64,000 bases of DNA from Bacteroidaceae bacterium (GCA_017645305.1 JAGCPD010000073.1:62001-126000); one strand, 5' to 3'; counted from the stretch's first letter, positions 52,745 through 61,149 are shown. The notes: generated by a model not told the origin, from the letters alone. Translations and numbers: made by a program.

Positions 52745-53935
52745 ATGAAGATTTTAGTCTTGAACTGCGGGAGCAGTTCCATTAAGTACGCATTGTACAA
52801 CATGGATGACAAGAGTGTCATCACCAGTGGAGGAATAGAAAAGATTGGTTTGCCGGACAGCTTTATTACGGTAAAGCTGAATGGTGAAAAGCACAAGATG
52901 GAACGCCCCATTGCAGAGCACACAGCTGGCGTTCAGTGGATTTTCGAAGTACTGACGACAGGCGATTATGCCGTTCTGAAGAACCTTGAAGAGTTGGATG
53001 CCGTGGGGCATCGTATGGTACATGGCGGCGAGAAGTTCAATAAGAGTGTTCGCCTGACACCAGAGGTTATGGAGGCTTTTGCAGCCTGCAACGATTTGGC
53101 TCCACTTCACAACCCTGCCAACATAAAGGGTGTAAATGCCGTTACGGCTTTGCTCCCCAACATTCCTCAGGTAGGTGTCTTCGATACTGCTTTCCATCAG
53201 ACCATGCCCGACTATGCCTATATGTATGCCCTGCCTTATAACTTGTATAAGGAGTATGGTGTTCGCCGTTACGGTTTCCACGGAACCAGCCACAGATATG
53301 TTTCACAGCGCGTTTGTGAGTTCCTGGGTGTAAAGCCAGAGGGCAAGAAGATAATCACCTGCCACATTGGTAACGGAGCCAGCATAGCTGCCGTAAAGGA
53401 TGGCAAATGTGTTGACACCTCTATGGGTCTTACTCCGCTGGAGGGTCTTATCATGGGAACCCGCAGTGGTGATATTGATGCAGGAGCCGTTACTTTCCTG
53501 ATGGATAAGCTAAACCTCGACACCAAGGGCATCAGTAACTTGCTGAACAAACAGAGCGGTTTGGCTGGTGTCAGCGAGGGGAGCAGCGACTTCCGCGATA
53601 TCCTTGCTGGTATAGCCAACGGTAATGATAAGGCACGTCTGGCTAAGGAGATGTACACTTACCGTATCAAAAAGTACATTGGCCAGTATGCCGCCGCCAT
53701 GGGTGGTGTGGATATCATCCTCTTTACTGGTGGAGCAGGCGAGAACCAGTGGGAAGTTCGTGAAGGTGCCACAAACGGCCTGGAATTCATGGGTGTAAAG
53801 ATGGATGTTCAGAAGAACCGTGCCTGTCGTGCTACAGAGGCCATCCTGAGTGCTGATGATTCCAAGGTAATCGTTTGCTGCATCCCAACGGATGAGGAGC
53901 TGATGATAGCCCTCGACACCCAAGCACTCTGCTAA
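52745..53935 (+). CDS. ackA: Acetate kinase
   Basis: 396 residues from the ATG at 52745, which gives the family start MKILVLNCGSSSIKYALY. Other signatures are GHRMVHGGEKF, VFDTAFHQTMPDYAYMYALPY, RRYGFHGTSHRYV, CHIGNGASIAAV and FTGGAGENQWEVRE. It makes acetate and ATP from acetyl phosphate. The longer in-frame start at 52697 lies in an A/G-rich repeat and adds no conserved residues. A strong terminator follows 24 bases after the stop. Confidence 0.97.
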   Translation: MKILVLNCGSSSIKYALYNMDDKSVITSGGIEKIGLPDSFITVKLNGEKHKMERPIAEHTAGVQWIFEVLTTGDYAVLKNLEELDAVGHRMVHGGEKFNKSVRLTPEVMEAFAACNDLAPLHNPANIKGVNAVTALLPNIPQVGVFDTAFHQTMPDYAYMYALPYNLYKEYGVRRYGFHGTSHRYVSQRVCEFLGVKPEGKKIITCHIGNGASIAAVKDGKCVDTSMGLTPLEGLIMGTRSGDIDAGAVTFLMDKLNLDTKGISNLLNKQSGLAGVSEGSSDFRDILAGIANGNDKARLAKEMYTYRIKKYIGQYAAAMGGVDIILFTGGAGENQWEVREGATNGLEFMGVKMDVQKNRACRATEAILSADDSKVIVCCIPTDEELMIALDTQALC

Positions 53936-53958
53936 CAGATAGTATATACATTATTAAT

Positions 53959-53991
53959 AACAAAGAGGGTGTTGCCGACACCCTCTTTGTT
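53959..53991. terminator. Strong terminator after ackA (bidirectional)
   Basis: AACAAAGAGGGTGT (53959-53972) pairs perfectly with ACACCCTCTTTGTT (53978-53991), loop of 5. It separates ackA from the convergent oxidoreductase gene. Confidence 0.85.
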
Positions 53992-53997
53992 GTTTTC

Positions 53998-55365
53998 TTA
54001 TCCTCGACGTTCCAGATAGGGAAGCTTGTATGGACGGCGGTAATCGTAGTAGTAGAGGCGGTGAGCAAAGGCCTCCTTATCGTTGCCAAAGCTCAGGGTA
54101 GCTGGATTCCAGTGCACAGGACGATTTAGCTCTCGTGCTATGTTGAATATACAGCATAGAGTGTTGGTGCTGCATCCGTACTCAACGGGTGCAATGGGGT
54201 CTTTATGCTCACGTATGGCATCTATGAAGTTTTGCATGTGTGGTGCGCTAACCTCATATTGTCCGGCAGCGATAGTTTCCTGATGCTTCTTCAGCTGTTT
54301 GCTGTCAGAACACTCGATGTATCCGCGAGCCACCTTCAGCCATCCCTTGTCGCCAATGAACTTTATACCTTTAGCCTCTACGTTGTCTGTATAGGGGCGT
54401 TCCTGCATGATAATGCCGTTGGCATACTTCATGGTGGCAAATTCTGCTCCGTTGTATCCTTGTGGGATAAACTCTACGGGTCCCAGTCCGTCCATACCTA
54501 TGGCCGCCTGAGCAATATCGTACATGTGAGCACCCCAGTCTGCTGGAAAACCGTTACCTGTTTCCGAATACCAGCGCCAGGCACCCCATAACTGCTCATT
54601 CCTGTCGGGGTCGAGTGTCACCACAGGGCAAAGGTCTGAGTGGTAATGAATCTTAGGGTCATTCAGCGGACCCATCCATAGGTTGAAGTTCAGGTTGTCA
54701 GGCACAGGCATCTCTGGCAAGTCCAATGGCTTTGGAGGATCACCCACGCGAACGTATATTTCCTTAATATCTCCAATTGCACCGCTTTGTACCAATGCTA
54801 TGGCTGTCTGGAATTCCTCACTGCTGCGCTGCTGGCTTCCCATCTGCAGGATGCGGTTATTGGCTCGTACTGCACGCTGAATAGCCAAGCCTTCTGTGAT
54901 AGTGTATGCAAGGGGTTTCTGCACATAGACATCCTTACCTGCCTGTAACGAATGAATGGCTACCAGAGCATGCCAATGGTCAGGCGTAGCTATCTCGATG
55001 GCATCTATGTCCTTACGCTCCAGTAAACGCTCGTATTCTTCATAAACATCGCAGCGTACGGGCATTTTCTTTTCCTGCTGCCATTTTGTTACATACCTGC
55101 GAAAACGTTCGCGTTTGATGCTGTCAACATCGCAACAGGCTGCAACCTGTACTCCAGGACATTCGGTAAAACTGCGGAAGTCGCTGCATCCTTGCTGGCC
55201 CAGTCCAACAAAGCCAAGTACCACTCTGTCACTTGGGGCAATCCTAACCCCGTCTATCGTAAAACTGGGCAAAATCATAAATCCGGCAATGCCAGTAGCC
55301 GTTGTGGTAAGAAACTGGCGGCGCGACATGGATTTCTTCTCTGTTTTAGCGTTTTTCTTATTCAT
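53998..55365 (-). CDS. Gfo/Idh/MocA-family oxidoreductase, Tat-exported
   Basis: 455 residues. A twin-arginine signal (SRRQFLTTTATGIAGFMILP, residues about 14-33) suggests export in folded form with its cofactor. The Rossmann fold follows with VLGFVGLGQQGCSDF. The HxH-like active-site region reads ATPDHWHALVAIHSLQAGKDVYVQKPL, where the Lys acts in catalysis. The C-terminal domain (about 200-340) is the GFO_IDH_MocA_C type. Members act on sugars, inositols or, in some Bacteroidetes, glycosidic bonds by a redox mechanism. The substrate cannot be assigned. It is next to lpxH but separated by 21 bases and probably not functionally linked. Confidence 0.85.
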   Translation of the reverse strand: MNKKNAKTEKKSMSRRQFLTTTATGIAGFMILPSFTIDGVRIAPSDRVVLGFVGLGQQGCSDFRSFTECPGVQVAACCDVDSIKRERFRRYVTKWQQEKKMPVRCDVYEEYERLLERKDIDAIEIATPDHWHALVAIHSLQAGKDVYVQKPLAYTITEGLAIQRAVRANNRILQMGSQQRSSEEFQTAIALVQSGAIGDIKEIYVRVGDPPKPLDLPEMPVPDNLNFNLWMGPLNDPKIHYHSDLCPVVTLDPDRNEQLWGAWRWYSETGNGFPADWGAHMYDIAQAAIGMDGLGPVEFIPQGYNGAEFATMKYANGIIMQERPYTDNVEAKGIKFIGDKGWLKVARGYIECSDSKQLKKHQETIAAGQYEVSAPHMQNFIDAIREHKDPIAPVEYGCSTNTLCCIFNIARELNRPVHWNPATLSFGNDKEAFAHRLYYYDYRRPYKLPYLERRG

Positions 55366-55386
55366 AAAAACAAAGTTTTTTGGTTT

Positions 55387-56151
55387 TTAATCTGAATAAT
55401 TGTCAAGTGTTATTTGTCCGTTTGAGAATTGGGCGTAGGTGAACTGGCTTATCCAGTCGCCTATGATGAGGAGGCGGTTTTGGTGGCTGAGCATGAGGTC
55501 AAGCTCTATATGCCGATGCCCGAAAACGAAGTAATCTATCTGTGGATTCTTTTTCAGGTATTCTTTGGCAAAGCAGACAAGAGGCTCTTTATCTTCACCC
55601 ATGTAGGGAGGTTCACCCTGTGGATTCTCTGCTGATGGGGCGTGTTTGAGCCGGCTGTGCTTGGCCCATTGCAGGCCAAAGGCCACGCCGAGGTCGGGGT
55701 GCAGCCAACGGAAGGCCCATTGGCAGCATTTGTTGTGGAAGACGGAACGTAGGAACTTGAAAGACTTACTTTCATCTCCCAGTCCGTCACCATGTGCCAG
55801 AAAGAAGGTCTTGCCTTCTATCTGAATGATCTCTGGTCCATAGTGCATGGTAATGCCGCACTCTTGGGTGAGGTAGTCTTTACACCAGATATCGTGGTTA
55901 CCCGTAAAGACGTGAACGTCAATGCCCATATCAGTAAGTTCCGACAGCTTGCCTAAGAGACGGGTGTAGCCTTTGGGGACTACGTTCTTATACTCGAACC
56001 AGAAGTCGAACAGGTCACCCAGGATATAAATGCTTTGCGCCTGTGTCTTTATCTCGTCAAGGAAATGGCACAGGTGTCTTTCCTGTTCTCTGGAGTTGGG
56101 TATAGCCCTGCTTCCCAGATGAGCATCGCTTATGAAATATACTTTCTTCAA
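55387..56151 (-). CDS. lpxH: UDP-2,3-diacylglucosamine diphosphatase
   Basis: 254 residues. The calcineurin-like motifs are complete: FISDAHLGS, ILGDLFDFWFEY, VFTGNHDIW, LAHGDGLG and FGHRHIELD. The DLFDFW and GNHDIWC phrases are typical of LpxH, which cuts UDP-2,3-diacylglucosamine to lipid X at the inner membrane during lipid A synthesis. It lies on the same strand as the oxidoreductase but has its own upstream gap (132 bases) with repeats. Confidence 0.9.
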   Translation of the reverse strand: MKKVYFISDAHLGSRAIPNSREQERHLCHFLDEIKTQAQSIYILGDLFDFWFEYKNVVPKGYTRLLGKLSELTDMGIDVHVFTGNHDIWCKDYLTQECGITMHYGPEIIQIEGKTFFLAHGDGLGDESKSFKFLRSVFHNKCCQWAFRWLHPDLGVAFGLQWAKHSRLKHAPSAENPQGEPPYMGEDKEPLVCFAKEYLKKNPQIDYFVFGHRHIELDLMLSHQNRLLIIGDWISQFTYAQFSNGQITLDNYSD

Positions 56152-56223
56152 ATTGTTTAGCGGTTAGCGGAATTTAACGAAAACGAAAATCGTTTTAGAC
56201 TTTAGGCTTTAGACGTTAGACGA

Positions 56224-56265
56224 TTATGAATTGTTAATTGTTAATTGTTAATTATGAATTGTTAA
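56224..56265. repeat. Heptad repeat array (TTATGAA / TTGTTAA)
   Basis: Six units of 7 bases: TTATGAA, TTGTTAA three times, TTATGAA, TTGTTAA. They are followed by GTGAAAAGTGAAA-type repeats (on the minus strand, to 56283) up to the end of the DUF59 gene. A similar stretch GCGGTTAGCGGAA lies at 56158-56170 and, inverted, near 26893-26905. Confidence 0.75.
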
Positions 56266-56283
56266 TTTTTCACTTTTCACTTT

Positions 56284-56601
56284 TTAAAGGAATCCAAGTT
56301 CTACTTTTGCCTCCTCTGACATCATGTCCTTGTTCCATTCTGGCTCAAATACAAGCTGTACGTCAACTTTGTTGAGTCCTGAAATGGTTTCCAGTTTCTG
56401 ACGTACATCCTCAAGGATGAAATCGGCAGCAGGACAATTGGGTGCCGTAAGCGTCATATCTACGGACAGTTCTGTTGCCGTATCGTCCAGCTCTATCCTG
56501 TAGATGAGGCCAAGATCGTATATATTGACGGGTATCTCGGGGTCAAAGACGGTACGTAACACCTCTATTACGCGTTCTTGTATCTGTAATGTATCGTTCA
56601 T
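56284..56601 (-). CDS. DUF59/MIP18-family Fe-S assembly factor
   Basis: 105 residues, the usual size for the family. DPEIPVNIYDLGLIY and LTAPNCPAADFI with the reactive Cys are typical; the C-terminal VQLVFEPEWNKDMMSEEAK completes the domain. Related proteins (SufT, PaaD, MIP18) help insert Fe-S clusters into client enzymes in the cytoplasm. The start overlaps the end of radC by 4 bases, so it is in one operon with radC and the glycosyltransferase. Confidence 0.9.
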   Translation of the reverse strand: MNDTLQIQERVIEVLRTVFDPEIPVNIYDLGLIYRIELDDTATELSVDMTLTAPNCPAADFILEDVRQKLETISGLNKVDVQLVFEPEWNKDMMSEEAKVELGFL

Positions 56602-57278
56602 AATTTACCTTGTTCTGAGTAGCTGTAATATTTGTCGTCCGAGACAATAAGGTGGTCTAAAAACTTGATGCTCATTGTCTGACAAGCTTTGGCAACCTTT
56701 GCGGTAAGATTGTCGTCTTCTCTGCTGGGGTTCAGATTTCCGCTTGGATGGTTATGGCAGAGAATGACCGCTGTAGCCTGAGCCAGAAGGGCATGTCTGA
56801 GCAGTTCCCTTACATCAACAGAGGTACAGGCCAATCCGCCATGACTGAGCTTTACGCTGTTGATGATTTTCAGTCCGTTGCTAAGCATCAGCAGATGACA
56901 TTCTTCTACCGTAAGGTCCTGCATCCTGGGACGGAAATAAAGGAAGGCATCACTTGTCTGAGATATCTTCTGACGCGGCTCCAGTTCTTCTGACAGACGT
57001 CTGTTTGCCAACTGGCAGGCAGCCAGTATAGTAATGGCCTTGGCCTTTCCCATACCCTTGTATTGCGTCAGGTCTTCTATGGTTGCTTTGCCAAGGAGTT
57101 TCAGGCTGTCGTTATAGTCGGTCAGCACTTCGCGCATCATCTCTACGGCACTCTTGCCGGGTATGCCGCTGCCAACCAGGATGGCCAGCAACTCGGCTTT
57201 GCTTAGTGTGTCGGCTCCGTGATTCTCCATCTTCTCGCGTGGCCGGTCGTCTAATGCCCAGGTTTTTATACTCTCCAT
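56598..57278 (-). CDS. radC: RadC-family protein (JAB/MPN domain)
   Basis: 226 residues from the ATG at 57278, giving the family start MESIKTWALDDRPREKM; an upstream in-frame start would run into the preceding glycosyltransferase gene. An N-terminal helix-hairpin-helix region (LTQYKGMGKAKAITILAACQL) precedes the MPN domain with the zinc motif HNHPSGNLNPSREDD (HxHx7Sx2D) at about residues 173-187. The DNA-repair role often quoted is not well supported; the biochemical activity is uncertain. It lies 10 bases downstream of the glycosyltransferase gene and overlaps the DUF59 gene by 4 bases. Confidence 0.9.
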   Translation of the reverse strand: MESIKTWALDDRPREKMENHGADTLSKAELLAILVGSGIPGKSAVEMMREVLTDYNDSLKLLGKATIEDLTQYKGMGKAKAITILAACQLANRRLSEELEPRQKISQTSDAFLYFRPRMQDLTVEECHLLMLSNGLKIINSVKLSHGGLACTSVDVRELLRHALLAQATAVILCHNHPSGNLNPSREDDNLTAKVAKACQTMSIKFLDHLIVSDDKYYSYSEQGKL

Positions 57279-57288
57279 TCCGTGCGGT

Positions 57289-58392
57289 TTATTTATAGAA
57301 ATTGTTTTTAAAAGCCTGCAGTTCCTCGTTTCTGCCACAGACACAGCGTAACCACCAGGCCTTCAGAAATCCTGTTCCGTAGCCAATGAGTTGGATAAAT
57401 GCGGAAGGGACGGACAACAAGCCAACCAGAAGGCTCCTGTTCCTTATACTGGAGTCTATGAATATCAGTCCGCTATAGAGGAGTAGGGGCAAAAGGCCCA
57501 GCAGAAAGAAAAAGAAGCCTAAGCCCTGATGCATGTTATCAGTAGGACGAAGCCCGTTGGCATCCAACCATTCACCTTCTATCCATAGAGCCGCTCCTCC
57601 AAGAATGAGCAGCAGGCAGGCAAAGGTCCCCAAGGTGAAAACCATAGGCAGCAAATGCACCAGCTTTAGTGTGCCTGGATGGCGCTTCATCAGGTTGATG
57701 CGGGCAATGCCGCTGTTGTGAACCTGCTTGAAAAACTTCTTGAAATCCGTTCTGCGTTTATGCCAAACCCAAGCCTCGGGGAAGAGGCGGCAAAGGGCTC
57801 CGCTCTCATAGATACGGATGCTGAAGTCAATGTCCTCGCCAAAACGCATTTCAGAGAAGCCTCCCAACTCTTGATAGAGCGTTCTGCGGATTCCCATGTT
57901 AAAGGAGCGGGGATAGAACTTCTTGTCCATCTGCTTCTTACCGCCACGAATACCGCCTGTGGTAAAGAACGAGGTCATGCTATAGTTGATGGCTTTCTGC
58001 ACGTTGGAAAAGCTCTCATGGGCACGGTCTGGACCGCCCCAGGCATCGGCTTGAGTTGATGATTGATAATTGATGATTGATAATTCATGTTCAATGGCTT
58101 GCAGATAACCTGGGGGGAGGACTACGTCGCTGTCCAGAACAATGACAAACTCACCCTGACTGCGCTCTACGCCATAATTACGTGTCTGTCCGGGACCGCT
58201 GTTGGGTTTGGTAAAGTATTTCAGGTTCAGGCGGTCGGCATATTTATCTACAATCTTTTTGCAAGGTATGTCCGACCCGTCTTCTACTACCACCACCTCA
58301 AAGTCTTTGAACGTCTGCGTTGTCAGGCTTTGCAGCAGTTCATCCACTTCGTCCGGGCGATTATAGACAGGAATAACTATGGAGTATTTCAT
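57289..58392 (-). CDS. Family 2 glycosyltransferase with repeat-encoded insert
   Basis: 367 residues. The GT-A domain has YSIVIPVYNRPDEVDELLQSL, VVVEDGSD, KPNSGPGQTRNYG, VIVLDSDVVLPPGY (metal-binding DxD) and GGFSEMRFGEDIDFSIRIY. Two to three membrane helices lie in the C-terminal part (about 250-340). Residues about 104-113 (SIINYQSSTQ) are encoded by two 14-base copies of TTGATGA-TTGATAA (58056-58083), a unit resembling the intergenic heptad arrays of this window. The insert lies just before AWGGPDRAHESF, where related proteins have only a short loop. It is the first gene of the GT-radC-DUF59 operon. Confidence 0.88.
   Translation of the reverse strand: MKYSIVIPVYNRPDEVDELLQSLTTQTFKDFEVVVVEDGSDIPCKKIVDKYADRLNLKYFTKPNSGPGQTRNYGVERSQGEFVIVLDSDVVLPPGYLQAIEHELSIINYQSSTQADAWGGPDRAHESFSNVQKAINYSMTSFFTTGGIRGGKKQMDKKFYPRSFNMGIRRTLYQELGGFSEMRFGEDIDFSIRIYESGALCRLFPEAWVWHKRRTDFKKFFKQVHNSGIARINLMKRHPGTLKLVHLLPMVFTLGTFACLLLILGGAALWIEGEWLDANGLRPTDNMHQGLGFFFFLLGLLPLLLYSGLIFIDSSIRNRSLLVGLLSVPSAFIQLIGYGTGFLKAWWLRCVCGRNEELQAFKNNFYK
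58056..58083. repeat. Heptad repeats inside a glycosyltransferase gene
   Basis: Four heptads: TTGATGA, TTGATAA, TTGATGA, TTGATAA, i.e. two perfect 14-base copies (58056-58069, 58070-58083). They read in frame as SIINYQSSTQ on the minus strand. Gain or loss of one heptad would shift the frame. Confidence 0.8.
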
Positions 58393-58412
58393 TCGTTTGC
58401 ATTATTTGAGCA

Positions 58413-58443
58413 CAAAAGTAGCATTTTTTCTGAAAACTTCAAA
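58413..58443 (-). promoter_or_regulatory. Promoter of the glycosyltransferase-radC operon
   Basis: Minus strand: -33 TTTG (58443-58440), 19-base spacer, -7 TACTTTTG (58420-58413). The leader is about 20 bases. Confidence 0.65.
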
Positions 58444-58456
58444 ATGGAATGCTACC

Positions 58457-59164
58457 TTATTTGTTTATCAGGAAGATGGCAGGTATCTTGCTGAGGTCGG
58501 GAAGCTGAATTTTTTTCCATTCCGCAATGGTATGGGTATGTATGTATTCATCTGCCGTTGTAATGCCTGCTGCAATACAGAGGCGCGTCTGGGGACGCAG
58601 GGTGGCCAAGAGGGTCTGGAACATCTTCTGGTTGCGGTACGGTGTTTCTATAAAGAGTTGTGTCTGGTGCTCGTTCCAAGCGCGGGTCTCTAATGACTTC
58701 AGTGCCTTGGCTCTGTCCGTTGTATCTACAGGCAGATAGCCGTTAAAGGCAAAACGCTGTCCGTTCAGTCCGCTTCCCATCACGGCCATTAGCATGCTGC
58801 TGGGGCCCACAAGGGGAATCACCCGCAGGTTCTGCCTTTGTGCAATGGCAACAATGTCTGCACCAGGGTCTGCCACGGCAGGGCATCCCGCTTCGCTGAT
58901 TACTCCCATGGGTTTCCCGTCCCTGAGTGGTTGCAGATATTGGCTGAACAACCTTTCATCCGCGTGCTTACCCATTTCGTAAAACGTTGAGTCGTCGATA
59001 GGAAATTCGCAATCCACCTGACGAAGGAAACGGCGGGCAGAACGGACATTTTCCACAATAAAATGACGGATTCCCATGATGATGTCATGGTTGTACTGGG
59101 GCAGCACCTGCTGAATGCTGGTCTCTCCTAAGGTAACGGGTATGAGGTATAGTGCTATTTCCAT
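58457..59164 (-). CDS. RsmI-like SAM-dependent methyltransferase
   Basis: 235 residues with the tetrapyrrole-methylase fold used by RsmI. The glycine-rich SAM-binding loop is in SEAGCPAVADPGADIV (GCPxxxDPG), preceded by FVENVRSARRFL and followed by PLVGPSSMLMAVMGSGLNGQRFAFNGYLP. RsmI methylates the 2'-OH of C1402 in 16S rRNA. This protein is shorter at the N-terminus than E. coli RsmI (it lacks ATPIGNLEDIT and begins with LYLIPVTLGE) and could have a different substrate. It overlaps the phosphopantetheinyl transferase gene by 10 bases. Confidence 0.8.
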   Translation of the reverse strand: MEIALYLIPVTLGETSIQQVLPQYNHDIIMGIRHFIVENVRSARRFLRQVDCEFPIDDSTFYEMGKHADERLFSQYLQPLRDGKPMGVISEAGCPAVADPGADIVAIAQRQNLRVIPLVGPSSMLMAVMGSGLNGQRFAFNGYLPVDTTDRAKALKSLETRAWNEHQTQLFIETPYRNQKMFQTLLATLRPQTRLCIAAGITTADEYIHTHTIAEWKKIQLPDLSKIPAIFLINK

Positions 59165-59763
59165 AATTGTATTTTTGTTTTGGTAGCATATTGGGCGGCA
59201 CTCAGAATGTAGCCGCGGTACAGGTTGGCTATTGTCTGTATGGTAATATCCCTGACGTTTTCCGGGGAAAGGATATTCTTAATATCATCGTTAATGCCCG
59301 TACCCTTTAGTTTGAAAACAGCTTCTTTCTGCGTCCAAAGGCTGATGAAAGCAACATCCGGGCTGGGGGAGGAGAATATCTGCTGGCATTCCTCATCGTT
59401 CATACAATAACGCACCAGCGTTTCTTTTGCTGGGCGGATACATTCCACGTCCAGACCGCAAGGTGCATCGCTTAGGAAGCAGCTCACTGCCTCCTTGCAA
59501 TGGCTCAGGCTGAAGTGAATGTTGGGGAATGTCTGTAACAGGGGTTTTCCGTTTTCGTTATATGAGAAGGGGGGCATTTCACAGATGTCATACTCAAGCA
59601 TCAGGCCGCGGCATAGTTCAAGGTAGGCAAGGGCACATTCTTTCCGGCCTTCCGGATGCTTGAACTTCAGTGCCTGTTCTCTTCGCCATGACGGCAACAG
59701 ACTGATGGCTTTCTCCACCAGTTTTTCCGGGAAATCCCCTATATGATCGTTGATGTACAGCAT
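59155..59763 (-). CDS. 4'-Phosphopantetheinyl transferase (Sfp/Gsp group)
   Basis: 202 residues, the length of the Sfp/AcpT-type enzymes. The Mg2+-binding and CoA-binding motifs are visible as GLDVECIRP and SLWTQKEAVFKLKGTG, with FSLSHCKEAVSCFLS before them. It attaches 4'-phosphopantetheine to acyl carrier proteins or carrier domains in the cytoplasm. It is the first gene of a two-gene unit with the RsmI-like methylase; no carrier protein is encoded nearby. Confidence 0.88.
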   Translation of the reverse strand: MLYINDHIGDFPEKLVEKAISLLPSWRREQALKFKHPEGRKECALAYLELCRGLMLEYDICEMPPFSYNENGKPLLQTFPNIHFSLSHCKEAVSCFLSDAPCGLDVECIRPAKETLVRYCMNDEECQQIFSSPSPDVAFISLWTQKEAVFKLKGTGINDDIKNILSPENVRDITIQTIANLYRGYILSAAQYATKTKIQLWK

Positions 59764-60020
59764 ATCTGTTCAAAATGTCTGGAGGCTATTCATTCAATTC
59801 GCGTAAACGTAAAATCTTTTGAGATAATCCTCTAAAGATTCGCCTTCTTTTTGTGATATTTATCTAATTATATTATCTTCATTATATGATGTGACTTTAA
59901 TTTCTCTGCAAATGTAACGAATTTATATGTAACACGGAGCGCGAAGGCACAATTTCTGATGAAATAAATCAAAAAAGGGTTTGCCTTGACGCGGGCAAGG
60001 GCGAATTGACGGGCATAAGC

Positions 60021-60051
60021 TTTGTGGCCTGGAAAAGATTTCGTACCTTTG
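60021..60051 (+). promoter_or_regulatory. Promoter of the four-helix/zinc-ribbon gene
   Basis: -33 TTTG (60021-60024), 19-base spacer, -7 TACCTTTG (60044-60051). The leader of about 140 bases consists largely of the ACG repeats. Confidence 0.7.
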
Positions 60052-60069
60052 CGAAGGAATTTGATGGAA

Positions 60070-60178
60070 TCACGTAATAACGGAACATCGTTATCACGAA
60101 AAACGAGAGGAAAGAAGGCCGTTATTACGGAATGACGTCATAACGAAAGGACGAGAGGACAAGACAATGAAATAACGA
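60070..60178. repeat. ACG-rich short repeats in the leader of the four-helix gene
   Basis: Words such as ACGTAATAACGG, CGTTATCACG, CCGTTATTACGG, GACGTCATAACG and AAATAACGAC alternate with two copies of ACGAGAGG (60103-60110, 60151-60158). Several are short palindromes. A related set occurs behind the gene. Confidence 0.65.
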
Positions 60179-60195
60179 CAAAAGAATAGACAACA

Positions 60196-60936
60196 ATGCA
60201 AATCACGAGATTCAGTTACTTTTGGCTTGACACTTGGGTGATGGCGAATGTGATTCAGTTGGCGACACAGGATTTCTGCACACGGTTCCTCAATCACACT
60301 AACGATCCTTGCGGGCGGCAGTTCGACCAGATGACGCAGGCAGCTCGGTCTGCTCCTGCCAACATTGCAGAAGGCAACTCTCGACACTCGACTTCGAAGG
60401 AGACGGAAATGAAGCTCACGGATGTCGCCCGCGCCACGCTCTCTGAACTTGCCAATGACTATCTGAACTGGTTGCTGCGACACGAGCAATTGCCTTGGTC
60501 AACGCATTCTGCAGCATACGTAGAGGTGGCAAGTACGCCCCTTGACAAGCCAGACTATCAGGATGACGTCCTTTATCAAAGCAGCATACACATCCTCCAG
60601 CAGAGGCATCGTTTCGACAAATGGTTGCTATCCGAGGATTCGATGACGGTTGCCAACTGTGTGCTTGTGCTTTGCAACCGTCTCGTTATGATGCTCAGCA
60701 AACAGATTGAAAACCAGTTAGCGACGTTCCGCGAGGAAGGAGGTTTTACGGAGGCACTGACTGCGGAACGCCTTGCCCATCGCACGGAGAAGAACCGGCA
60801 GGATGATGCCCCCGTCTGTCCCCAATGCGGCAAGCCGATGATTAAGCGCATGGCAAAGAAGGGTATGAACTCCGGCAGGGAGTTCTGGAGTTGCTCTGCC
60901 TATCCCGAATGTATCGGGACGAGGAATATCATTTGA
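60196..60936 (+). CDS. Four-helix-bundle suffix protein with topoisomerase-type zinc ribbon
   Basis: 246 residues. The first part (about 20-180) is a helical domain of the S23 / four-helix-bundle type, marked by MTQAARSAPANIAEGNSR and later LLRHEQLPW. The C-terminus (about 208-243) is a topoisomerase-type zinc ribbon: CPQCGKPMIKRMAKKG and FWSCSAYPECIG. Proteins of the four-helix suffix group have no established function; related S23 proteins sit in rRNA intervening sequences, and Avd proteins bind reverse transcriptases, but no rRNA or reverse transcriptase is here. The gene has its own promoter and is bracketed by short ACG-type repeats, unlike its metabolic neighbours. Confidence 0.85.
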   Translation: MQITRFSYFWLDTWVMANVIQLATQDFCTRFLNHTNDPCGRQFDQMTQAARSAPANIAEGNSRHSTSKETEMKLTDVARATLSELANDYLNWLLRHEQLPWSTHSAAYVEVASTPLDKPDYQDDVLYQSSIHILQQRHRFDKWLLSEDSMTVANCVLVLCNRLVMMLSKQIENQLATFREEGGFTEALTAERLAHRTEKNRQDDAPVCPQCGKPMIKRMAKKGMNSGREFWSCSAYPECIGTRNII

Positions 60937-60943
60937 GAAACCG

Positions 60944-60981
60944 AATCGTTATGACGGGATAACGTTATGACGTTATGACGG
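60944..60981. repeat. CGTTATGACG repeats behind the four-helix gene
   Basis: CGTTATGACG occurs three times (60947, 60963, 60971), partly overlapping AACGTTATGACG. The same words in related form precede the gene (60070-60178). Confidence 0.7.
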
Positions 60982-61149
60982 GGCTGCCAAAAATAATTGG
61001 GCTCCATTTGGGCGATATTGTTCTCAATTAGGCCGTGAATTTGCTCAATTCTATTAAGTTGTGGACAAATTATGACTAAAAGACACTAAATCTTAGCTGT
61101 TTTTAGTTGAAATGTGTAAGTACTTGTACATCGTTTGAAGATTATTTTG

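Larger units (their letters stand above)
59764..60195. other. 432-base intergenic region before the four-helix gene
   Basis: Holds a minus-strand -7 box TACATTTG (59916-59909) that may serve the phosphopantetheinyl transferase gene with a leader of about 145 bases, the plus-strand promoter at 60021-60051, and an array of short ACG-type repeats (60070-60178). No gene is visible. Confidence 0.5.

Noticed and set aside
60196..60936. Avd protein of a diversity-generating retroelement
   Set aside because: The four-helix fold is similar, but there is no reverse transcriptase, template repeat or variable gene nearby.
60196..60936. rRNA intervening-sequence (S23) gene
   Set aside because: No 23S rRNA sequence surrounds the gene, and it carries a zinc ribbon not found in S23 proteins.
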